From Bin87 sp965217175 (lineage in GTDB: Bacteria > Chloroflexota > Dehalococcoidia > Lucifugimonadales > UBA3495): a stretch of 64,000 nucleotides of DNA. The notes under the pieces were generated by a model. The model ran no database searches. It was given only the letters and a program-made list of their open reading frames with translations, and was not told the origin of the DNA. Position 1 is the stretch's first letter, and each line of letters begins with the position of its first letter. The translations under genes and the position numbers were made by a program. The stretch covers positions 1,116,001 through 1,180,000 of the forward strand of contig OZ244251.1 in NCBI GenBank assembly GCA_965217175.1. Reading direction: 5' to 3'. Positions 44,264 to 52,938 of the stretch are shown here, in pieces.

Positions 44264-44318
44264 CCCCGTTTTACCGATGCCCGAAATATGTGCCTTTGGT
44301 TGGATGACAGGGCACGAT

Positions 44319-44359
44319 GAAATTCGCCCGCTGTTCGCAGAGACAGTGGGCGAATTTTT
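44319..44359. terminator. bidirectional terminator between GMC and typA genes
   Basis: AAATTCGCCC and GGGCGAATTT form a 10-bp perfect stem, extended by an inner CTGT/ACAG pairing, with TTA/T-rich sequence on the plus strand and T-rich sequence on the minus strand. It lies between two convergent genes. Confidence 0.75.
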
Positions 44360-44451
44360 ACCATCCGGGCCATTTCTTGCGGCGGCGCCGATCCGTGGCT
44401 ATGGCGCCGGCCGGATCGGGCTGATCCGGGGAATCAGGAAACCATGGTCGT

Positions 44452-46290
44452 CTAGTCGCGGGTGCGGGCTCCGTCGCGACGTTGGCGTTTGCGGTCGTGG
44501 GCGGAGAGGTCCATCTTGCGCAGGCGGAGATTCAGGGGGGTGACCTCCACCAGTTCGTCATCGGAGATGAACTCCAGCGATTCTTCCAGACTCATGCGCA
44601 CGGTGGCGTTTAGTCGTTTGGCTACGTCGGCCGTCGACGAACGCATGTTGGTCAGTTTTTTCTCTTTGCAGACGTTGATCTCGATGTCGCCGTCGCGACG
44701 GTGGCAACCAACAACCATACCCTCGTACACCCTGGCGCCGGGATCGATGAAGGTGTCGCCTCGGCCCTGGGCATTGAGCAACCCGTAAGTTACGGCCACC
44801 CCGCCTTCGGACGCCACCAGCGCCCCGCTGCGCTGGGATTTAATCTCGCCTTGCATCAACTCGTACGACGTGAACATGCTGTTTTTGACGCCGTCGCCGC
44901 GCGTGGTGCGCAGGAAAAAAGCGTTGAATCCGATCAGTCCACGGGTGGGTATTTTATATTCCATGTGGACGTAACCGTTCTCGCCGTACCGCATGTCGCG
45001 GAGTTGCGCCAGGTGAGCGGCCAGGTATTCGGTGAGCACGCCAACGTACTCTTCGCGGGTGCTGATGTTGAGGATTTCGTAGGGTTCGTAAATCCTGCTG
45101 TCGATCTCTTTGGTAACGGGCGTCGGGCGAGAGACCTGAAATTCGTACTGCTCGCGGCGCATCGTTTCCACCAGGATGGACAGGTGCAGCTCGCCCCGGC
45201 CGGCTACGACGAACAGGTCGGCGCTGGGGGTGGTTTCGACTCGCAGGCTAACGTTGGTGCGAAGCTCCCTCAACAGCCTTTCGTAAAGGTTGCGGGAGGT
45301 GCAATGAAGTCCCTCGCGGCCCATGAAAGGGGAAGTGCTGACGCCAAAGGTCATGCGGACCGTTGGTTCGTTGATGTCAATGGATGGCAGGGCCCGGGGG
45401 TTTTCGCGGTCGGCGATGGTGTCGCCGATGGAAACTCCCTCGGGACCGGTGACCGCTACGATGTCGCCGGCGTAGGCTTCGGGTACTTCCACCCGTTCCA
45501 TCCCGCGGAACACGAAGATGCGCTCAAGGCTATGAGTGGCGGGCTCGCCATCGCGATCCAGCACAAGCACGGCGTCGTTCAACCGCATTGTGCCATTGGT
45601 GATTCGCCCGATGGCGACCTGACCCAGGTAGTTATCGTAGTCCAGGGCGGCAACCAGCATTTGCAACGGCGCTTTGGGGTCGCCGGTGGGTGGCGGCACA
45701 GAATTGATCACGGCATCGAACAGGGGGTTCATATCGAAACCGGGCGTTTCGGGGTCGTTGGTTGCGTAGCCCTCGCGGGCCGACGTATACAGCACGGGGA
45801 AATCCAGCTGATCGGCGTCCGTTGCCAGTTCCAGGAAGAGGTCCTGTACCATGCTGACGACTTCTGCGACGCGGGCCTCGGGACGATCTATCTTGTTGAT
45901 AACGACCATGGGAATAACGTTCTGCTGGAGGGCCTGACGCAGCACATAGGTGGTTTGGGGCATCGGGCCATCGACCGCATCGACCAGCAGCAGGCAACCG
46001 TCGGCCATGTTCATCACCCGTTCCACCTCACCGCTGAAGTCGGCATGGCCCGGTGTGTCGATGATGTTGATCCGCACACCCTTGTATGAGACCGAGGCGT
46101 TCTTGGCCAGAATCGTAATGCCACGTTCCCGTTCCAGCGGGTTGGTGTCCATGATCAATTCTCCCACCTGCTGGTGGGCGCGGAAGACCTGGCCCTGCTT
46201 CAACAACGCGTCGACCAGCGTGGTTTTGCCGTGGTCGACGTGGGCAATGATGGCCAGGTTACGAATATCGTGGTTAAGGAAGTCGCTCAA
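44452..46290 (-). CDS. typA: translational GTPase TypA/BipA
   Basis: A ribosome-binding GTPase of 612 residues. G1 AHVDHGKTTLVDALLKQ, G2 region RERGITI, G3 DTPGHADFSGEVERVMNM and G4 NKIDRP are intact, followed by the EF-G-like domains II, III and V and the BipA C-terminal domain (GYVHMEYKIPTRGLIGF). Stress or cold-response roles are known in other bacteria. It is a monocistronic gene convergent with the GMC gene. Confidence 0.96.
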   Translation of the reverse strand: MSDFLNHDIRNLAIIAHVDHGKTTLVDALLKQGQVFRAHQQVGELIMDTNPLERERGITILAKNASVSYKGVRINIIDTPGHADFSGEVERVMNMADGCLLLVDAVDGPMPQTTYVLRQALQQNVIPMVVINKIDRPEARVAEVVSMVQDLFLELATDADQLDFPVLYTSAREGYATNDPETPGFDMNPLFDAVINSVPPPTGDPKAPLQMLVAALDYDNYLGQVAIGRITNGTMRLNDAVLVLDRDGEPATHSLERIFVFRGMERVEVPEAYAGDIVAVTGPEGVSIGDTIADRENPRALPSIDINEPTVRMTFGVSTSPFMGREGLHCTSRNLYERLLRELRTNVSLRVETTPSADLFVVAGRGELHLSILVETMRREQYEFQVSRPTPVTKEIDSRIYEPYEILNISTREEYVGVLTEYLAAHLAQLRDMRYGENGYVHMEYKIPTRGLIGFNAFFLRTTRGDGVKNSMFTSYELMQGEIKSQRSGALVASEGGVAVTYGLLNAQGRGDTFIDPGARVYEGMVVGCHRRDGDIEINVCKEKKLTNMRSSTADVAKRLNATVRMSLEESLEFISDDELVEVTPLNLRLRKMDLSAHDRKRQRRDGARTRD

Positions 46291-46415
46291 ATCAGTTCAC
46301 CCTGCATATCATGATAGCATCAGGGCGGAAATATTGCAGGTTTTCGGGCATCCCAGATTCGCAGCCCGTGGTTATCGTTACGCGGCGCGGAGCATGATTT
46401 ACCGGGCTGAACCTG

Positions 46416-47435
46416 TCACGGTTTCAACCCTGCTCCTTCACTCTCCGGATCCGCCTCGGGATCTGCGGTCGGCTGGTGGTGTTGTATCAGACGACCTTGC
46501 CCGACTCCCGCCCGCATGCGTCCATATTCCGATGCGAACTCCGCACCCACTATCAGGATCAGGGCAGATACATATGTCCACACCAGCAGGGCAACAACCG
46601 AACCAAGGGAACCGTATACTCTCCCATAGTTGGCAAAGTTGTCCAGGTAAAACACGAACAGGGTTTTGCTGACCTCGAAGGCGACGGCGGCCAGCAGTAC
46701 TCCGGGCCAGATGTACCGCCAGTGCGTGGGAGTATTCGGGACAAATTTGTAGACGAGAACGAAAATAGTGAATGAGAAGACGAAAGGCAGGGGTCGGGCA
46801 ATTATGTTGATGCCGTCGTTTTCAAGGAACCCAATTCGGCCGACCACCGGCAGGTCGACCCGGCCCAGGAACTGAATTGCAGTGGTGGCTCCGACGGATA
46901 GGACGAAGAGCAATCCCACTCCCAGGGCCATGGCGATGTGACGCAGTTTGGCCACCACGAAGGTGCGGTCCTGATGTACATCCCAGGCTCGGTTGACCGC
47001 CCTGCTGATAGCGCCGAAAACCGCGCTGGCGCTCCAGAATAACCCGAGGAAGCTGAGGACACCGAGGAAACCACTAACGCTGGTCCCGTTGTTGATGTTG
47101 GTTTCCAGCGCATCGTTGACGCCCGGCAGATAGTCCTGGAAGAAGGCCAGCAACTGGGTTTGTACGGAGCTGGAATCGAGGAACACGCTCAGCAAAGCGA
47201 CCAGGCCGAGGGTCATGGGGAACAGCGAAAGGATGGCGTAGAATGCCACGCCGGCGGCCATGTGCGTGGCGTCGTCGTTGCTGAGCTCGCGAAACGTGCG
47301 CAACACCAACATGCAGGCCGGGATGGATAACAACCGGGCCTTGACTCGCTCTACCCGTCCGCGAACATGCGCCACCCGCTCTTGCGGCCGGAGAGTTTCC
47401 AGTATCTGGGATCGGGGTCGAAATGGAGATTTCAT
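46416..47435 (-). CDS. YihY/BrkB-family membrane protein
   Basis: A 339-residue integral membrane protein of the YihY (formerly RNase BN-like) family: LSNDDATHMAAGVAFYAILS, LFPMTLGLVALLSVFL, FWSASAVFGAISRAVNRAWD, and a final TM region with YGSLGSVVALLVWTYVSALI and LIVGAEFASEYGR. Its function in the membrane is not established. The N-terminal 45 residues are basic and cytoplasmic. Located 126 bases upstream of typA on the same strand. Confidence 0.88.
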   Translation of the reverse strand: MKSPFRPRSQILETLRPQERVAHVRGRVERVKARLLSIPACMLVLRTFRELSNDDATHMAAGVAFYAILSLFPMTLGLVALLSVFLDSSSVQTQLLAFFQDYLPGVNDALETNINNGTSVSGFLGVLSFLGLFWSASAVFGAISRAVNRAWDVHQDRTFVVAKLRHIAMALGVGLLFVLSVGATTAIQFLGRVDLPVVGRIGFLENDGINIIARPLPFVFSFTIFVLVYKFVPNTPTHWRYIWPGVLLAAVAFEVSKTLFVFYLDNFANYGRVYGSLGSVVALLVWTYVSALILIVGAEFASEYGRMRAGVGQGRLIQHHQPTADPEADPESEGAGLKP

Positions 47436-48108
47436 TTGCTAAACGGTTCTGCCAACTAGGATCATAGCGCCCGGCTCCGGCTGATTATGGTGCGAACCTG
47501 AACGACAGGCGCCAACCCTATTATGTACCAGAATTATTTACCAGAAACTTGATGCTTCTGAAGCGCCGGGGTTTCGCCGAAGCAGTTCAGACTCGAAGCT
47601 TGATTTCCATACGTCTCCGTCATTCCGGCTCATGGCCGGAATGACGGAGACGTATTTACAACGCAATGTTGCTTATCCTCGGCTTCCTGGATTCCCGCGG
47701 ACGCGGGAAAACGAGAGGAATAGACGGGTAAGACGAGAGCAACAGAATCCAATGCGATGGTCCGGCTGAACGAGTCAGGGTCCATCGATTATCGGTTACG
47801 TAGCGGTCAAAGGTTAGCTGGCGACAGTGTTGGTCGATACGGCTACGAGATTGCCACGCTGCGCTCGCAATGACATTAAGGGACAATCGAAAGGCCCCGC
47901 TGAACGAGTACATTCTCTTGCGGCGGTATAGCCCATGTGGTAACTTGCTTTGGATTGACCGTGAGAATTATGCTTGGCTACAATGTTGCCTGGCTACACG
48001 TATGTTTGGTCCAATGCAACGGCACAGCCAGAAGCGAAATTCTCAACGTTGCCACACTATCGATCTTATTATAAACAATGATCGAACCCCGCATTTAGGA
48101 GCGTTCCA
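47436..48108. repeat. gap with MITE copy D and REP-like block
   Basis: MITE-like copy D covers about 47582-47720 and appears truncated at its right end: AGCAGTTCAGACTCGAAGCT, then a CCGGCTCATGGCCGG palindrome and CCCGCGGACGCGGG. An ~80-bp block at 47799-47873 repeats 23547-23623. No gene is visible before the oppD-like start, which is preceded by TAGGAG. Confidence 0.8.
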
Positions 48109-49152
48109 GTGGACCCGCTGCTTGAAGTAAGAAACCTGCAAACGTACTTCTTTACCTATGAAGGTATAGTTAAAGCGGTTGACGACGTAACGTACGAAGT
48201 GATGCCCGGCGAAACTCTTGGCCTGGTGGGCGAGAGCGGATGTGGCAAAAGCGTGAGCGCGTTGTCGTTGATGCGTCTTATACCTGACCCACCCGGAAAG
48301 ACGGTTGGCGGCGAGGTAATCTTCGACGGCGAAGACGTCCTTCAGGTCGGTATGGATGACATGCGACGGATTCGCGGCGCCAAGATGGCCATGGTGTTCC
48401 AGGAGCCCATGACGTCGCTGAACCCGGTGCTCACACTGGACCGGCAGCTAACCGAGACCATCCAGTTGCACATGGGAAAGTCTCGCGATGAAGCGCGACG
48501 CGACGCCATCGAGTTGCTGGCCAAGGTTGGCATCTCCGACCCGGACAAACGCATTCGACAATACCCGCACCAGTTCAGCGGCGGAATGCGCCAGAGGGTG
48601 ATGATCGCGATGGCGCTGAGCTGCAATCCGAAGCTCATCATTGCGGACGAGCCCACCACCGCACTGGACGTAACGATTCAGGCGCAAATTCTGGAGCTCA
48701 TGAAATCTCTGACTCAGGATTTGGGCGTGGCGCTCATCATCATTACGCACAACCTGGGAGTGGTAGCGAGATACGCCGACCGCGTGAACGTGATGTACGC
48801 GGGCAAGATTATCGAGCGGGGCTCGGCATACGAGATTTACACCAACCCGCGCCATCCCTACACGGTTGGGCTGCTCGACTCGGTGCCCAGGCTTGACCAG
48901 CGCCTGATGGACGACACCGGAAAATCGGCCAAGCTGGTGCCGATTGAAGGCCAACCGCCCGACTTGGGTAATTTGCCGGAGGGGTGCTCGTTCCGGGCGC
49001 GCTGCCGTTTTGCGGTTGACAAGTGCGCCACCGATGCACCGCCCCTGATGCCGTTCGAAACGGATAGCGAAGAACCCCATATGTCGGCCTGCTGGAGACC
49101 CGAGGTGCTTGGCGCCCAAGCCCTGGCCTACGCGATGGGTCGCAATGCCTAG
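48109..49152 (+). CDS. peptide/nickel-type ABC transporter ATP-binding protein (OppD/DppD-like)
   Basis: A 347-residue ATPase from the GTG at 48109 with Walker A GESGCGKSVSAL, signature FSGGMRQRVMIAMAL, Walker B LIIADEPTTALDVT and switch His in IITHNL. The C-terminal oligopeptide/dipeptide domain has CSFRARCRFAVDKC. It would power uptake of peptides or similar solutes together with the next gene. Permease and binding-protein genes are absent from the window, so it must work with genes elsewhere. Confidence 0.93.
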   Translation: MDPLLEVRNLQTYFFTYEGIVKAVDDVTYEVMPGETLGLVGESGCGKSVSALSLMRLIPDPPGKTVGGEVIFDGEDVLQVGMDDMRRIRGAKMAMVFQEPMTSLNPVLTLDRQLTETIQLHMGKSRDEARRDAIELLAKVGISDPDKRIRQYPHQFSGGMRQRVMIAMALSCNPKLIIADEPTTALDVTIQAQILELMKSLTQDLGVALIIITHNLGVVARYADRVNVMYAGKIIERGSAYEIYTNPRHPYTVGLLDSVPRLDQRLMDDTGKSAKLVPIEGQPPDLGNLPEGCSFRARCRFAVDKCATDAPPLMPFETDSEEPHMSACWRPEVLGAQALAYAMGRNA

Positions 49153-49248
49153 GAACAAACCTCCTCGGCGTCCGCCCGTTGAATCACTGCCTTTGAATCT
49201 ACGTGCTCCATATTTCCGTCTACCGAATCTCCGTAAGGAAGTAAGAAT

Positions 49249-50289
49249 ATGACCACAGCCGAGATGCCGCAGCCCGCGACGACTGCCGACGCGCAGGAAG
49301 ATATATTGCTGGATGTTCGCGGCCTGAAAATGTACTTTCCGGTAACGTCGGGCATTCTGTTCCAACGTGCCGTGGCATATATCAAAGCCGTAGATGATTT
49401 GAATTTTACAGTCAAAAGGGGGGAAACCCTGGGGTTGGTTGGAGAATCCGGTTGCGGCAAGACGACCACCGGCCGTTGCATCCTGAGACTGTACAAACCC
49501 ACCGACGGCGAGATTTGGTTCGACGGCGTTGACCTGGCCCAAGCTCGTACGGGTCAGATGCGCACTATGCGCCGGCAGATGCAGATCATTTTCCAGGACC
49601 CGTACAGCTCGCTGAACCCGCGGATGACGGCCGGCAACATCATTGGTGAGCCCCTGGCGGTGCACGGTTTGGTAAACAACCGGCGGGAGTATCGGGAGCG
49701 GGTTGCCGAGTTGCTGAACAATGTGGGCCTGAACCCGTATATGGCCGACCGGTTCCCTCACGAATTCAGCGGGGGACAACGGCAGCGGATCGGCGTGGCC
49801 AGAGCCCTGTCTGTGGACCCTTCATTTATCGTGTGCGACGAGCCCGTATCGGCTTTGGACGTCTCCATACAGGCGCAGATTATCAACCTGTTGGAAGACC
49901 TGCAGGAACGTTACAATCTGACCTACCTGTTCATCGCTCACGACCTGTCGGTGGTCAGGCATATCAGCGATCGCGTGGCGGTGATGTACCTGGGGAAGAT
50001 GGTTGAAATTGCCGACCGCAACGCCATCTACGAAAATCCGCAGCATCCCTATACCCGCGCGCTGCTGTCTGCGGTACCCATTCCCGACCCGGTTCTGGAC
50101 GCTCAACGGGAACGTATCGTATTGACCGGAGAAGTTCCGAGCCCCCTTAACCCGCCCAGCGGTTGCGTTTTTCATCCGCGCTGCCCCATCGTTACCGACG
50201 ACTGCAGCCACGTGATGCCAGAGGTGCGGGAGGTTCTGCCGGACCACGTAGCGGCCTGCATCAACGTGCCGGGGTATGGCCCTTACTAA
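49249..50289 (+). CDS. peptide/nickel-type ABC transporter ATP-binding protein (OppF/DppF-like)
   Basis: A 346-residue partner ATPase, 96 bases after the OppD-like gene, with GAAGTAAG upstream of the ATG. Walker A GESGCGKTTTGR, signature FSGGQRQRIGVARAL, Walker B FIVCDEPVSALDVS and IAHDLSVVRHI are intact. The C-terminal domain ends GCVFHPRCPIVTDDC. A strong terminator follows. Confidence 0.93.
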   Translation: MTTAEMPQPATTADAQEDILLDVRGLKMYFPVTSGILFQRAVAYIKAVDDLNFTVKRGETLGLVGESGCGKTTTGRCILRLYKPTDGEIWFDGVDLAQARTGQMRTMRRQMQIIFQDPYSSLNPRMTAGNIIGEPLAVHGLVNNRREYRERVAELLNNVGLNPYMADRFPHEFSGGQRQRIGVARALSVDPSFIVCDEPVSALDVSIQAQIINLLEDLQERYNLTYLFIAHDLSVVRHISDRVAVMYLGKMVEIADRNAIYENPQHPYTRALLSAVPIPDPVLDAQRERIVLTGEVPSPLNPPSGCVFHPRCPIVTDDCSHVMPEVREVLPDHVAACINVPGYGPY

Positions 50290-50316
50290 ACTCCGTCACA
50301 GGCCAGGAGCCGACAC

Positions 50317-50352
50317 GAAATTGGGGGCGACATACTGTCGCCCCCAATTTTC
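50317..50352 (+). terminator. rho-independent terminator after the oppDF pair
   Basis: A 15-bp perfect stem (AAATTGGGGGCGACA with its complement) on a 3-base loop, followed by TTTTC. It lies 28 bases after the stop. Confidence 0.9.
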
Positions 50353-50443
50353 TTGCGACAGGGTGAGGCTGCGGGTTATTCTGTCTTGCGTTTGACCGGT
50401 GCCTCGGCAACGGGTGGATAACAACATAATGGGAGCAGCAAAC

Positions 50444-51211
50444 ATGCGACTTGAAAACAAAACCGCAATGGTAACTGGCGCCAGCCGCAACATCGGCGCC
50501 GAGATCGCCCGAACGTTTGCCCGGGAAGGAGCCAACCTGATTCTGAACACGCGCCAGTCTGCCGATGAGCTTGAAGCGGTGGCCAGCCAATGCCGGGAGC
50601 TGGGTGTACGGACTCATACTGTCATCGGCGATGTTTCGGACCCGGAGCGAGTTGCTGACATGGTCGCCGAGGGAATCGCCGCGCTGGGGCCGGTGGATGT
50701 GCTGGTGAGCAATGTTGCGGTGCGCCCGCACAAACCGTTGCTGGAAGTGTCGGTGGAAGAATGGCAGAACGTTATCGCCACCAACCTGCACGCCGCCTTC
50801 TATCTGATCCGTGGCGTCCTGCCGGGGATGATCGAGCGAGGATCGGGCAGCATCATCGGCCTGGGGGGTCAGGCTGCGATCACGGGACGACCTGAAACTG
50901 CCGTTGTAACCACAGCTAAAACCGGTCTGCACGGTTTGATTCGGGCGGTGGCCGCCGAGTACGCCGAGCACGGCGTGCGGGCAAACCTGGTGAATCCAGG
51001 CTCCACAGATACGTCCCGAGCCCATCCGGAATGGTATCCGGAGTTTCAGGATGTGGCGCGCGGTTCAAACGAGCATCTGAACGGTATTCCCCTGGGGCGG
51101 CAGGCCACGGTTCAGGACATCGCCAACGCCTGCCTGTTCTACGCCAGCGACGAATCGTCTTACATTACCGGCGACCGCATGAATGTGGTGGGTGGACGTT
51201 ATATCGTGTAG
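50444..51211 (+). CDS. degenerate short-chain dehydrogenase/reductase
   Basis: A Rossmann-fold SDR of about 256 residues with the cofactor loop TGASRNIG at residues 11-18, NVA in place of the NAG motif, and TNLHAAFYLIRGVLPGMIER in the helix-4/5 region. The catalytic site is altered: the segment GGQAAITGRPETAVVTTAK lacks the conserved Ser (Gly142) and Tyr (Val155) of the S...YxxxK motif, and only Lys159 remains. It is therefore probably non-enzymatic or uses a different mechanism. A GGGAG ribosome site precedes the ATG at 50444; an in-frame ATG at 50429 is possible. Confidence 0.85.
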   Translation: MRLENKTAMVTGASRNIGAEIARTFAREGANLILNTRQSADELEAVASQCRELGVRTHTVIGDVSDPERVADMVAEGIAALGPVDVLVSNVAVRPHKPLLEVSVEEWQNVIATNLHAAFYLIRGVLPGMIERGSGSIIGLGGQAAITGRPETAVVTTAKTGLHGLIRAVAAEYAEHGVRANLVNPGSTDTSRAHPEWYPEFQDVARGSNEHLNGIPLGRQATVQDIANACLFYASDESSYITGDRMNVVGGRYIV

Positions 51212-51241
51212 CCGGGCGTCGGTTAGGGTGGGACGCGGAGG

Positions 51242-52270
51242 CTAACCACCCACCTGCGACCAGACCAGGCTGGCCGCGCCGATCATTCCCTCGTTGTCGC
51301 CCAGGCTGCTTGGCGCCAGGCGGAAGGCTCGGTGCGCCGCACTCATCGCCCGGCGGCGCATGCCCTCTTCGATTTGCTCCAGCAGGTTCAGGGAGATCAG
51401 GCCCTGAGTTACGCCGCCTCCCATGACCACCACGTCGGGGTTGAACAGGTTGAGAACATTGCTCAGGCCGACGATCATGGCCCCGACGGCCGCGTCGACC
51501 ACCTCCACGGCCACCACGTCGCCCCGCGCTGCGGCCGCGAACACGGCCTCACCGGTCAAAACGGCGTTGGACTCATAGGCCTGCTGTAGCGGGGAGCCGG
51601 GCGTGGCATCGGCCAAACGCCTTTGCGCGGCGCGTCCGATGGCGGTGCCCGAAGTGAGTGATTCGAGGCAGCCACTGTTGCCGCACCCACACGGCGGCGC
51701 ATCCGCCCGGAGGTCGATAGTCATGTGCCCCACCTCGCCGGCCACTCCTTGGCCGCCCGTGAAAATCCGGCCGCTATCGACGATGCCCGCTCCCACGCCG
51801 GTGCTGAACGTTACATACACCAGAGTACCTGTAGGACGGTCCAGGGAATCTGAGGGCGCACCGGCGCCGTAGTGGTATTCGCCCAGGGCGGCGAGGTTGG
51901 CGTCGTTGCCCAGCCAAACCGGCGCATCCAGCAGTGGGCTCCACAGGTCGGGCAGCGCGGCTCCGTTGAGCGCGGGCAGATTGGGGGACGAAAGCAACAT
52001 GCCGGTACGGTATTCGATGGAACCGGCCAGGGCGATTCCGATGCCGGCAATGGGTGCGGCTCCGGCGTTTGCTTTAGCCCGCAGCAGCAGGTCGCCGGCC
52101 CCGGCGACGAGTTGATCCTGAGTGGCTCGCGGGGCGTTGGCAACGCGATCCTGCCACAGGACACTGCCCTGCCGGTTGATCACGGCGGCGCGGGCCCAGG
52201 TGCCTCCCCAGTCCATGGCCAGCGCCACGTCGGATGAGGTGGGGTCCGGGTTATTGAACGGCGAGGTCAT
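51242..52270 (-). CDS. ROK-family sugar kinase
   Basis: A 342-residue ROK kinase. The phosphate loop is ALAMDWGGTWARAAV, the catalytic region is WLGNDANLAALGEYHYG (Asn-Asp), and GEVGHMTIDLRADAPPCGCG followed by NSGCLES forms the zinc-binding His/Cys cluster. It probably phosphorylates glucose or a related hexose. It is convergent with the SDR gene and 76 bases downstream of ccmG on the same strand. Confidence 0.9.
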   Translation of the reverse strand: MTSPFNNPDPTSSDVALAMDWGGTWARAAVINRQGSVLWQDRVANAPRATQDQLVAGAGDLLLRAKANAGAAPIAGIGIALAGSIEYRTGMLLSSPNLPALNGAALPDLWSPLLDAPVWLGNDANLAALGEYHYGAGAPSDSLDRPTGTLVYVTFSTGVGAGIVDSGRIFTGGQGVAGEVGHMTIDLRADAPPCGCGNSGCLESLTSGTAIGRAAQRRLADATPGSPLQQAYESNAVLTGEAVFAAAARGDVVAVEVVDAAVGAMIVGLSNVLNLFNPDVVVMGGGVTQGLISLNLLEQIEEGMRRRAMSAAHRAFRLAPSSLGDNEGMIGAASLVWSQVGG

Positions 52271-52346
52271 GTTGTGCAGGGTCTCCAGGGGAAATTATGG
52301 GCGGGATTGTAACATCCGAAGCGTCGCCGTTCGGCGCAGCGATGCT

Positions 52347-52934
52347 TCAGCCAGGTGGTTTTTCCGCGCCACCGTCGATTTCGGCCAGCAGGTCATCGAG
52401 GGCTGATCTCAGGACGTCCTCGGGCATGGGGCCAACGTACTTTTGGCGGATGATTCCGTTGGCGTCAATAAAGAATTTTTCGGGGATTCCGCGCACACCG
52501 TAATTCAGGGCGATTTGCCCGACGGTATCGACGCCCGCGGGATATGCTACGGCGAACTCCACCAGGAAGAGCTCTGCGGCCTCGGTGGTGTCCCAGATGT
52601 TGACGCCCACGAACTCCACGGGGAGGCCGGCATAGGACTCGTAAACCCGGTTCAGCACGGCCGATTCCTGGCGGCACGGGCCGCACCACGAAGCCCAAAA
52701 ATCGACCATCACAACTTTGCCTTTCAGGTTCGACAGTTGCAGCCGGTCGCCGGCCTGAACCTCCAGCGCGAAGTCGGCAGCGGCCGAGGAATCGACAGCG
52801 ACCTGACCGAAATCCTGGTTGATGCCAGCGCCGGCTGGAAGACCGCGTTGTTGAAGCGAGGCCCAGGCTAACAAGGCGAACAGCGGGACCAGCGCCACCG
52901 CCGTACCCAGCAATATCCAGCTTCGTCCAGACAT
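52347..52934 (-). CDS. ccmG: cytochrome c maturation thioredoxin (CcmG/ResA-like)
   Basis: A membrane-anchored thiol-disulfide oxidoreductase of 195 residues: a TM helix at residues 5-28, then a thioredoxin fold with the WASWCGPCRQES active site and the cis-Pro loop GVRGIPEKFFID typical of CcmG. It acts outside the membrane to reduce apocytochrome CXXCH cysteines before haem attachment. It is the last gene of the ccm block. Confidence 0.88.
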   Translation of the reverse strand: MSGRSWILLGTAVALVPLFALLAWASLQQRGLPAGAGINQDFGQVAVDSSAAADFALEVQAGDRLQLSNLKGKVVMVDFWASWCGPCRQESAVLNRVYESYAGLPVEFVGVNIWDTTEAAELFLVEFAVAYPAGVDTVGQIALNYGVRGIPEKFFIDANGIIRQKYVGPMPEDVLRSALDDLLAEIDGGAEKPPG

Positions 52935-52938
52935 GGCG

